31,255 nt of DNA from an uncultured Clostridia bacterium (GTDB lineage Bacteria; Bacillota; Clostridia; TANB77; CAG-508): contig CANQMY010000002.1 in assembly GCA_947625075.1 (NCBI GenBank), forward strand, positions 1 through 31,255. The letters run 5' to 3'. Of this stretch, positions 8,029 through 13,290 are shown one piece after another. Numbering within the stretch: the first letter of the stretch is position 1; each line of letters starts with the position of its first letter. The notes under the pieces are model-generated. The model saw only the letters and a list, made by a program, of their open reading frames with translations, made no database searches and was not told the DNA's origin. A program made the position numbers and the translations under genes.

Positions 8029-8057
8029 ATTGTATATCAAATAAGTAAAGTTTTCAA
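8029..8057 (-). promoter_or_regulatory. Promoter of the pgk operon
   Basis: Minus strand TTGAAA (8057-8052), 17-nt spacer, TACAAT (8034-8029). It predicts a leader of about 90 nt that contains the hairpin at 7941-7968. It sits just past the greA terminator, so the glycolytic operon is an independent unit. Confidence 0.55.
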
Positions 8058-8094
8058 TAGTTTTTTCTATAATTTAGATTACTTTTTTACATTC

Positions 8095-8124
8095 AAAAAA
8101 GAAGTACTTTTTTGTACTTCTTTT
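8095..8124 (-). terminator. Terminator of greA
   Basis: An 11-bp perfect stem AAAAGAAGTAC/GTACTTCTTTT with a 6-nt loop. On the minus strand it continues into TTTTTTG. It starts 26 nt after the greA stop codon. Confidence 0.85.
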
Positions 8125-8149
8125 AATCTTGTAATTATCTTTTCAATAA

Positions 8150-8626
8150 TTATTTTTTTATTGAAAGTATTTTGAATTGTGCAATTCCTGATGGTATATT
8201 TGCACTAACTATATCTCCTTTTTTTGCTCCAAGTAATGCACTTCCTATAGGAGATTCATTAGATATTTTATTTTGTGCCAAATCAACTTCTGTTGATCCC
8301 ACTATTGTATAAGTTACATCTTCATCAAACTCCATATCGTGAACTTTTACAATATTTCCAACTTGAACAGTTTTTGTATCTATTTCTGACTCATCTATAA
8401 TTTTTGCATGTCTTAATTTATTTTCTAATTCAATTATTTTATTTTCATTTAATTCTTGAGCTGACTTTGCTTCATCATATTCTGAATTTTCTGATAAATC
8501 ACCATATCCTAATGCAATTTTAATTCTTCCTGCTATTTCTGTTCTCTCAGTTGTTTTTAAATATTCTAATTGTGATTCTAATTTATCATACCCCTCTTGT
8601 GTTAATAAAACTTCTTCGTTATCCAT
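8150..8626 (-). CDS. greA: Transcription elongation factor GreA
   Basis: A 158-residue protein that enters the RNA polymerase secondary channel and stimulates cleavage of the backtracked transcript. The N-terminal coiled coil (residues about 8-75) carries the tip GDLSENSEYDEAK, with the acidic Asp-Leu-Ser-Glu-Asn-Ser-Glu residues that position the catalytic metal. The C-terminal FKBP-like domain shows TYTIVGSTEVDL, SNESPIGSALLGAKKGD and the final strand. The length is normal. The ribosome site GAGGAGG precedes the ATG. It has its own promoter and terminator; the promoter carries a 10-bp inverted repeat over its -10 box. Confidence 0.97.
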   Translation of the reverse strand: MDNEEVLLTQEGYDKLESQLEYLKTTERTEIAGRIKIALGYGDLSENSEYDEAKSAQELNENKIIELENKLRHAKIIDESEIDTKTVQVGNIVKVHDMEFDEDVTYTIVGSTEVDLAQNKISNESPIGSALLGAKKGDIVSANIPSGIAQFKILSIKK

Positions 8627-8675
8627 GTGTATTTCCTCCTCTGCAAATAAACAATATACATGATTTTTATTAGTT

Positions 8676-8705
8676 TTGCATTAATCGTTATATATATTAA
8701 TGCAA
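8676..8705. promoter_or_regulatory. Inverted repeat over the greA promoter, candidate operator
   Basis: Perfect 10-bp arms TTGCATTAAT/ATTAATGCAA separated by 10 bp, so the half-site centres are 20 bp apart, close to two DNA turns. It covers the -10 box (8694-8699) and the expected start site, so it is more likely a DNA operator than an RNA hairpin. Confidence 0.5.
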
Positions 8706-8722
8706 TCTTATAAATTTGTCAA
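8694..8722 (-). promoter_or_regulatory. Promoter of greA
   Basis: Minus strand TTGACA (8722-8717), 17-nt spacer, TAATAT (8699-8694). A perfect -35 and a 5-of-6 -10, about 70 nt upstream of the greA ATG. Confidence 0.75.
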
Positions 8723-8742
8723 GATATTTTTTAAATTATACT

Positions 8743-9582
8743 CTAACTAATTGCTTTTTCTACTCTTTTAAATTCTTCTAATGCAATTAATCTTTCTCCA
8801 ATAACTTGCTTAATTTCAAATTTATTCATTTCTATATATTTTCTTATGTCATTATATTTTTCTATTTTTAAAATTTCCGCTTCTATTAATTCACTTTTCT
8901 TAAAATTTTCATATTCACTAAATACTCTCATAACTTTATCAGTTCCTAATTTAATTCCTTTAACATATATTCCATCAAATCCTTTATCAATTTTTAATCT
9001 ATTTGATACATCTATAATGATCATACTTCTATTTATACTATAGTTTTTTAAATCATTAAAATCTAAATTTATTACAATATTAGATTTTTTTAAAGATTTT
9101 CTTTTATTATTATTAACCGTAATATATATTCCTTTATTTTCTAATTCTTTTTCTAATGATAAATATCTGTTATTATTTGAAACTATATTAACAACTTTTA
9201 CACAATATGTTAAATCTTTAATAATTGTTACATTTTCATTATTAAAAACATTAGTACAAACAAAAATTTCTTCAACTTTTGGATGTATTAATGTAAAACA
9301 ATACTTAACTAATTCTGGTAGCATATATTTAACTATATGGGTTCCATCTAAAGTTTTATAATTTATATCTAAATTATTTTCAGTTAGAATATAATCTATA
9401 TTATTTATATTTAATAATTTTAATAATCTTTTTTTTGATTTATCCGTTGTATTTGGTATATAATAATTTTCCTTTATATACCTGTCTTTATATGGTAGAT
9501 TAAAAAAATATCTTAGCTTATATAATATATTATTAAATATACCTTTTTTAGGCTTATCCAATTTTATATATCCAAAATTCAA
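8743..9582 (-). CDS. Unrecognised protein, possible Rossmann-like C-terminal half
   Basis: About 279 residues. I chose the TTG at 9582 because AGGTGA, a perfect match to the anti-ribosome-site core, lies 5 nt upstream; the frame could also open at a GTG or TTG nearer 9609, without such a site. I do not recognise the family. The N-terminus is basic (LDKPKKG, YKDRYIKENYY). The second half alternates hydrophobic strands and helices: VKVVNIVSNNNRYLSLEKEL, KSNIVINLDF and SMIIIDVSN, a pattern like the tail of a shikimate-dehydrogenase-type Rossmann domain, but without a clear Gly-rich loop. No signal peptide or membrane segment. It starts 45 nt after the GH18 gene stop in the same direction, so it is probably co-transcribed. 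The start lies inside a 10-bp hairpin. Confidence 0.6.
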   Translation of the reverse strand: MNFGYIKLDKPKKGIFNNILYKLRYFFNLPYKDRYIKENYYIPNTTDKSKKRLLKLLNINNIDYILTENNLDINYKTLDGTHIVKYMLPELVKYCFTLIHPKVEEIFVCTNVFNNENVTIIKDLTYCVKVVNIVSNNNRYLSLEKELENKGIYITVNNNKRKSLKKSNIVINLDFNDLKNYSINRSMIIIDVSNRLKIDKGFDGIYVKGIKLGTDKVMRVFSEYENFKKSELIEAEILKIEKYNDIRKYIEMNKFEIKQVIGERLIALEEFKRVEKAIS

Positions 9583-9619
9583 AACAATCACCTGATATAT
9601 TATATTCAAGTGATTGTTT
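9582..9619 (-). promoter_or_regulatory. Hairpin covering the ribosome site of the downstream gene
   Basis: Perfect 10-bp inverted repeat AAACAATCAC/GTGATTGTTT with an 18-nt loop. In the minus-strand mRNA the 3' arm includes most of AGGTGA and the bases up to the TTG start at 9582. It follows the GH18 stop codon by 8 nt. It may hold the second gene translationally silent, or be a weak terminator; the T tract after it is poor. Confidence 0.55.
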
Positions 9620-9627
9620 AATTATTA

Positions 9628-11307
9628 CTATTTTAATTTTTCTTCTACTATATCCCAAATTATATCTTTTTCTCTATCTTTTTCCCAAAATCCTGCACCT
9701 GCTAATTCATATTTATTAACTAAATCTAGTTTTTCACTAATTGATTTTTCATCTTCTATCCACATTTTATATATACTATCATCTATTGTATATTCAATAT
9801 ATGTTTGCTTTAAATTGTCATCCCAAGTTCTTTTTGCATATTCAGGAATCTCAATGTCTTTCATATTTACTACTCTACTAGTCAATACTCCATCTTTTTC
9901 TTGCCAAAGCCTTGTATAAAAAGGCATCGCTAGAATTATTTTATTTTTTTCTATTCCTTCCTGTCCTAAGAATTTCTTTATATTAAGTTCTACCCAATTT
10001 GCTCCTGAAACTGTCCCTGCTGTTTTTGAAGATGCAGTATTTTCATCATATCCCATAAATACAACGTAATCTGCAACTTTTCCTATTAAATTTCTATCAT
10101 AACATAAAGACCATGTATCTGATCCATCTGGTGCTGTTAATAATACACTTAAATGCATACCTATTTCTCTTAATCTTGGTGCAAGTTCAATAATAAATCT
10201 TGAATAGTTATTTTTATCTTCTTTATACATATTTTCAAAATCAACATGTATTCCATCTACTTCTATTTTCACTAATTCACTAATAATATTATCAATTAAA
10301 TTTGCCCTTGATTCAAATGTTTTTAATATATTAGACACTGCATCTAGATTATTTAGCATACTATTTGAAAGTACTGGCCATATTTCTAAACCTTTTTCTT
10401 TTGCCCATTTTATATAATTTTCTCCACTTGTACCTACATTTACTGCTAAACTTCCATCTGATTTTAGTTCAAAAAATGATGGAGAAATAACATTAACGCC
10501 TTTTATCTCTTCTGTTCTTGTTGGTGCTGCATTATATTGATTATAATAATCCCAAACCATACTAACTTTACCATCTATTTTTTCTTTTTCTAAGTTTTCT
10601 CTTATGGCAACTTTATTTATTAATTTAGATTCTTTTATATATCCTATAACTCCGTCAGAAGTACGTATCTTAATCCATTTTCCTATTTTTTCGTCTTCAT
10701 TTTTTTCTGTATTTTGTACTATATATACAGTTTCCCCTCTTTTTATTTTATCAACTGTTTTAGAAAATGCCGTTGGTTTATATTTTACATCAGTTTTCTT
10801 AGATGATATAGCAGTAACAACTTTTCTATTCAATGAATCAATTGTAACTATTTTATTTTTTTCATTATAATCATATTCATAATTATATATTGATCCTAAT
10901 TTTTCTATTGGTAAATAATAAACATTTTCTTTTTTTAATATTTTATAGTTATTTATGGTATATGAACCATTTTCAAAAACTTTATCACCATTTAAAGGAA
11001 TAGATACTGTTTTTGTATTTGATGTCAAAATAATTTTTCCGTCATCTACTAATAAGTATTCATCAAAAAAGTTTTTTACATCATCAAATGATAAATATAA
11101 TTCATTGTTTTCTACTAAAATATCTGTTTTTAGACTCTTTGTTATATTATTATTATTTATTATTAAATTTATCTTTCCATCTAAATAATTTTTTTCATAA
11201 TTTGGAGCAAGATTAATTAATATAGCAACAAAGCATAACGCAATAACTGATATTATAGTTCTTTTTATTGCATGTAATATTTTACGCCTTCTTTTTTTTC
11301 GACTCAT
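9628..11307 (-). CDS. Membrane-anchored GH18 family glycoside hydrolase with SH3 domain
   Basis: A 559-residue protein. A basic N-terminus (MSRKKRRRK) and one hydrophobic segment at about 14-34 anchor it with the body outside. Residues about 44-160 resemble a copper-amine-oxidase N-terminal-like domain (ELYLSFDDVKNFF, KENVYYLPIEKLG), common in clostridial surface proteins and probably for wall attachment. Residues about 168-230 are an SH3-like domain (KRGETVYIV, GKWIKIRTSDGVIGYI). Residues about 245-555 are a GH18 barrel with the catalytic motif DGIHVDFEN, where Glu358 is the acid and Asp356 the partner. The set resembles cortex- or wall-acting enzymes of the YaaH/SleL type, which cleave peptidoglycan next to N-acetylglucosamine; substrate is inferred. 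The ribosome site GGAGG lies 11 nt before the ATG. Confidence 0.85.
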   Translation of the reverse strand: MSRKKRRRKILHAIKRTIISVIALCFVAILINLAPNYEKNYLDGKINLIINNNNITKSLKTDILVENNELYLSFDDVKNFFDEYLLVDDGKIILTSNTKTVSIPLNGDKVFENGSYTINNYKILKKENVYYLPIEKLGSIYNYEYDYNEKNKIVTIDSLNRKVVTAISSKKTDVKYKPTAFSKTVDKIKRGETVYIVQNTEKNEDEKIGKWIKIRTSDGVIGYIKESKLINKVAIRENLEKEKIDGKVSMVWDYYNQYNAAPTRTEEIKGVNVISPSFFELKSDGSLAVNVGTSGENYIKWAKEKGLEIWPVLSNSMLNNLDAVSNILKTFESRANLIDNIISELVKIEVDGIHVDFENMYKEDKNNYSRFIIELAPRLREIGMHLSVLLTAPDGSDTWSLCYDRNLIGKVADYVVFMGYDENTASSKTAGTVSGANWVELNIKKFLGQEGIEKNKIILAMPFYTRLWQEKDGVLTSRVVNMKDIEIPEYAKRTWDDNLKQTYIEYTIDDSIYKMWIEDEKSISEKLDLVNKYELAGAGFWEKDREKDIIWDIVEEKLK

Positions 11308-11333
11308 TTATATATTTTCCTCCATATATAGTT

Positions 11334-11362
11334 ACTATATCATAAAAAATTTTTTAAGTGAA
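11334..11362 (-). promoter_or_regulatory. Promoter of the GH18 gene
   Basis: Minus strand TTCACT (11362-11357), 17-nt spacer, TATAGT (11339-11334), 27 nt before the ATG. Confidence 0.5.
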
Positions 11363-11469
11363 TATTTTTATTATATTTTTTATAAGTTATTTTAAAATAC
11401 TAAGTTATTCTAATGTACTCGTAACTATTTTTTTTATAATTCATATACTGTTATAAAAGGAGGTAATAT

Positions 11470-11622
11470 ATGTGGAGAATACTAAAGAAGCTACTTGCTA
11501 CCTGTCTTATAGGTTTTGGTTTAGGTGTTATACTTGTTCTATTACTTCCAATTTCAGGTTGGCTATTTATAATTGGTTGTACAATTATTATTGTAGGTTT
11601 TATATGTTTGTGGCAAAAATAA
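11470..11622 (+). CDS. Small membrane protein (50 aa) upstream of spoVM
   Basis: A 50-residue protein with a strong ribosome site (AAAGGAGG, 9 nt before the ATG). The sequence is Met-Trp-Arg-Ile-Leu-Lys-Lys followed by two hydrophobic segments (about 8-28 and 32-47) split by PISGW, giving a membrane hairpin with a Lys at the end. Such Gly-rich two-helix miniproteins are frequent in Clostridia and mostly unnamed. It lies 79 nt before the SpoVM-like gene on the same strand, so a role in sporulation is plausible, but that is only context. It is too short to be found by length-filtered gene calling. Confidence 0.7.
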   Translation: MWRILKKLLATCLIGFGLGVILVLLLPISGWLFIIGCTIIIVGFICLWQK

Positions 11623-11701
11623 CAACGGTAAAAGTTACAATTTGATATTTATATTTAAACATCTTAAATAGTGTTATTAGTAGTTAAAAGGAGGTATTAT
11701 A

Positions 11702-11779
11702 ATGAAAATTGTAGTAAAAAAAGTTCCAAAATGGCTAAGAGGATTTGTTAAACTAGTTTTTGGAATTAAAGATAATTAA
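11702..11779 (+). CDS. spoVM: SpoVM-like spore coat/cortex morphogenetic peptide
   Basis: A 25-residue peptide behind a clear ribosome site (AAAGGAGG, 6 nt before the ATG). It reads Met-Lys-Ile-Val-Val-Lys-Lys-Val-Pro-Lys-Trp-Leu-Arg-Gly-Phe-Val-Lys and ends LVFGIKDN. This aligns without gaps to Bacillus SpoVM (26 residues): the MK start, Lys7, Pro9-Lys10-aromatic-Leu, Gly14, Val16, a basic residue at 17 and Gly21 all coincide. SpoVM is an amphipathic helix that senses the convex forespore membrane and anchors SpoIVA. Synteny agrees: in Bacillus spoVM is next to rpmB, and here rpmB is the next gene, convergent across a shared terminator. Confidence 0.85.
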   Translation: MKIVVKKVPKWLRGFVKLVFGIKDN

Positions 11780-11826
11780 TATACTTTTTCATTTACTTTG
11801 AAAAATACATAAGATATAATAAAAAA

Positions 11827-11859
11827 ATACTGATGCAATTATAAGCATCAGTATTTTTT
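11827..11859. terminator. Bidirectional terminator between spoVM and rpmB
   Basis: A 10-bp perfect stem ATACTGATGC/GCATCAGTAT with an 8-nt loop. A-runs precede and T-runs follow, giving U tracts on both strands. It separates two convergent genes. Confidence 0.85.
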
Positions 11860-11871
11860 ATTATTAATCTA

Positions 11872-12069
11872 TTAAGCATTTTCTAATTTAGATGAACGTA
11901 AGCATTTTGCACATACATGCATTTTTTTATTTTCTCCATTTAGTTTTATTCTTACTGTTCTTAAATTTGGTTTCCATGTTCTTGGAGCTCTTCTACTAAC
12001 ATGTGAACGAGCTATACTTATTTTATTTCCATTTGCAACTGCTTTTCCGCAAATATCACACTTTGCCAT
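11872..12069 (-). CDS. rpmB: 50S ribosomal protein bL28
   Basis: A 65-residue ribosomal protein with the zinc-binding version of bL28: Cys4-x2-Cys7 (CDICGK) and Cys52-x2-Cys55 (CAKCLR). The family core NGNKISIARSHVSRRAPRTW and RIKLNG is intact. The length is typical. The ribosome site TAGGAGGTGC precedes the ATG. It is transcribed alone from the promoter at 12109-12137. Confidence 0.97.
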   Translation of the reverse strand: MAKCDICGKAVANGNKISIARSHVSRRAPRTWKPNLRTVRIKLNGENKKMHVCAKCLRSSKLENA

Positions 12070-12108
12070 TTTAGCACCTCCTATGTATTCATTTTACGAC
12101 TATTTTTA

Positions 12109-12137
12109 ATAATAACATATATTTTTAAATTTTTCAA
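12109..12137 (-). promoter_or_regulatory. Promoter of rpmB
   Basis: Minus strand TTGAAA (12137-12132), 17-nt spacer ending in TGT, TATTAT (12114-12109). It lies 39 nt before the ATG. Confidence 0.65.
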
Positions 12138-12188
12138 GTAATTTTAGTAATTATTTTAAATTTTACTTATATTTCTATATATTCTTTC

Positions 12189-12458
12189 TTACATTTTTCT
12201 ATATTGATTTAATTTTATATATTTTAATTTAGTCGCCATGCCTCCTCGTATGTGTCTTTCAGCTTTATTCTCATTAAGTACTTTTCTAACTTCTTCATAT
12301 AATGATGGACTCACTTCTTTAAGCCTTTCTGATACATCTTTATGTACTGTACTTTTACTAACATTAAATTTTTTTGCTGCTCCCCTTACCGTATCTTTTG
12401 AATCTATTATATAGTGTGCTAAAAGTATTACACGCTTTTCTATTGAATCGTTCTTCAT
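12189..12458 (-). CDS. spoIIID: Sporulation transcription factor SpoIIID
   Basis: An 89-residue DNA-binding protein that switches gene expression in the mother cell between the sigma-E and sigma-K stages. The N-terminal helix (IEKRVILLAHYII) precedes an HTH at about 20-45, whose recognition helix reads VSKSTVHKDVSERL, nearly identical to the Bacillus protein. The C-terminal basic helix HIRGGMATKLKY is the second family landmark. The length is normal. The ribosome site GGGGG lies 6 nt from the ATG, and a sigma-E-like promoter is present upstream. Its presence is good evidence of a complete sporulation programme. Confidence 0.96.
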   Translation of the reverse strand: MKNDSIEKRVILLAHYIIDSKDTVRGAAKKFNVSKSTVHKDVSERLKEVSPSLYEEVRKVLNENKAERHIRGGMATKLKYIKLNQYRKM

Positions 12459-12488
12459 GTAAAACCCCCATGTTAATTCTTTTGATTA

Positions 12489-12518
12489 ATTGTATTCGAG
12501 TTAATCTTACATTAGAAC
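12489..12518 (-). promoter_or_regulatory. Candidate sigma-E promoter of spoIIID
   Basis: Minus strand -10 AATACAAT (12496-12489), 7 of 8 to CATACAAT, with a -35 like GTTCTAAT (12518-12511), 5 of 8 to GTCATATT, spaced by 14 nt. spoIIID is a known sigma-E gene, which supports the reading. Confidence 0.55.
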
Positions 12519-12569
12519 GATATTTATTTTTATTACTAATTTTTTATTAACATTTGCCCTCCTACGCAT

Positions 12570-12700
12570 TTATTTGTCTCTAAAGCAGAAATAACATGTT
12601 CTCTTTTTTCCATTTTCTTTGTTTAGCATTAATCTATAATCTTTAAATACATCAAAAATTCATCTTTTATAAAATAAAATTTTCCATCTTCTACTATCAT
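12570..12700 (-). pseudogene. Decayed type III toxin gene (CptN/ToxN-like), frameshifted and truncated
   Basis: From an ATG at 12700 with AAAAGGAGAAT upstream the frame reads MIVEDGKFYFIKDEF, then is broken. Moving the frame by one base, within a run of five T at about 12656-12660, continues the protein as DVFKDYRLMLNKENGKKR and then TCYFCFRDK before a stop at 12570. The join KDEFF-DVFKDY resembles the N-terminus of clostridial type III toxins of the CptN/ToxN endoribonuclease superfamily, from memory of that family. The remaining 110 or so residues are missing. The region upstream fits: terminator, repeat RNA, promoter, in the order used by type III systems. The family assignment is moderate; the broken state is seen directly. 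Confidence 0.6.
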
Positions 12701-12728
12701 TTTTATTGCAATTCTCCTTTTATAAAAA

Positions 12729-12766
12729 TAGGAAATCTAAATAATTTCTAGATTCTCATTTTCCTA
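12729..12766 (-). terminator. Terminator/attenuator between the repeat RNA and the toxin remnant
   Basis: Stem of TAGGA plus AATCTA against TAGATT and TTTCCTA with a small bulge. On the minus strand it is followed by TTTTTAT. In type III toxin-antitoxin loci a leaky terminator in this position sets the RNA-to-toxin ratio. Confidence 0.6.
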
Positions 12767-12768
12767 TA

Positions 12769-12827
12769 ATTAACATTTTTTCATTCACAAATTTATATCT
12801 CGCAAGTGACGTTGCGATTAACATTTT
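12769..12827 (-). ncRNA. Putative type III antitoxin RNA segment (one 48-nt repeat period)
   Basis: The 11-nt element ATTAACATTTT occurs at 12769-12779 and again at 12817-12827, 48 nt apart. Between the copies is a perfect 6-bp hairpin TCGCAA/TTGCGA with a 6-nt loop (12800-12817). Type III antitoxins are short tandem RNA repeats of roughly this period, placed between the promoter and an attenuator upstream of the toxin, as here. Only one full period is visible, so the array may be minimal or decayed. Confidence 0.45.
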
Positions 12828-12863
12828 AATTATAACAGATATTAAATATCTACTATTATATCT

Positions 12864-12892
12864 ATTATACAGACTTTTTATTAAAATATCCA
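12864..12892 (-). promoter_or_regulatory. Promoter of the toxin-antitoxin remnant
   Basis: Minus strand TGGATA (12892-12887), 17-nt spacer, TATAAT (12869-12864) with TG just before it. A second TATAAT lies at 12834-12829. Confidence 0.5.
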
Positions 12893-13007
12893 TACTTTTT
12901 GCGTTGTTAGAAGTCTGCTTAGAATTTTAAACACATTGTTATTACAACACTTAAAAAATATTTAGTTAATTTTTTATCTACAACTTTTAACAATTTTTCC
13001 AAAACTC

Positions 13008-13036
13008 TTGCACGAAAAATAGTAAACTGCTATAAT
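13008..13036 (+). promoter_or_regulatory. Strong promoter upstream of the DGR-target gene
   Basis: TTGCAC (13008-13013), 17-nt spacer ending TGC, TATAAT (13031-13036), an extended -10. Transcription would begin near 13043, giving a leader of about 250 nt before the ATG at 13291. Confidence 0.75.
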
Positions 13037-13154
13037 ATTAATGTAAAAATTAAAGAACAAAGGATAATTTCAAATGAGAAAAATCGTCGAAAGCGTTGAT
13101 ACTGTATATATATATATTACGGGCTTTAATTTTATAAATTATTTATATAGACAT

Positions 13155-13217
13155 AAGACTATTTTTACTTATGTATTTTTGCATTGTCAAAAATGTATAA
13201 GTGAAAATAGTCTTTTT
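13155..13217 (+). terminator. Long leader hairpin, terminator-like, in the 5' UTR of the DGR-target gene
   Basis: Arms 13155-13181 and 13188-13214 pair over 27 positions with only GU exceptions around a 6-nt loop CATTGT. It is followed by TTTGTTATTT. Being between the promoter and the gene, it could be an attenuator or the end of a separate small RNA of about 175 nt. I could not match the upstream leader (13043-13150) to a known riboswitch. Confidence 0.65.
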
Positions 13218-13290
13218 GTTATTTAAATTTGTTTTTAATATTTAAAAAAATATATATGTCTTTTACAAAAGACAAGGAAGGATTTTAATT

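Larger units (their letters stand above)
12519..13290. other. Long gene-poor interval with a toxin-antitoxin remnant and a leader RNA
   Basis: The interval between spoIIID and the next complete gene. On the minus strand (12570-12892) it holds a broken toxin gene, a terminator, a repeat-bearing RNA segment and a promoter. On the plus strand (13008-13217) it holds a promoter and a leader ending in a long hairpin. A 50-codon open frame at 13074-13226 runs through that hairpin and is probably not a gene. Confidence 0.6.

Noticed and set aside
7981..8175. Plus-strand 64-codon frame between pgk and greA
   Set aside because: It overlaps the pgk promoter and the greA terminator and has no ribosome site.
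13043..13150. Leader upstream of the DGR target as a c-di-GMP (GEMM) riboswitch
   Set aside because: It has AAAGG and a CGAAAGCG segment in roughly the right order, but lacks the conserved receptor and tetraloop blocks. The resemblance is too weak to call.
13074..13226. A 50-codon open frame in the leader
   Set aside because: It runs straight through the long hairpin and ends in the T-rich tail, with AT-repeat-derived codons. It is better explained as RNA structure.
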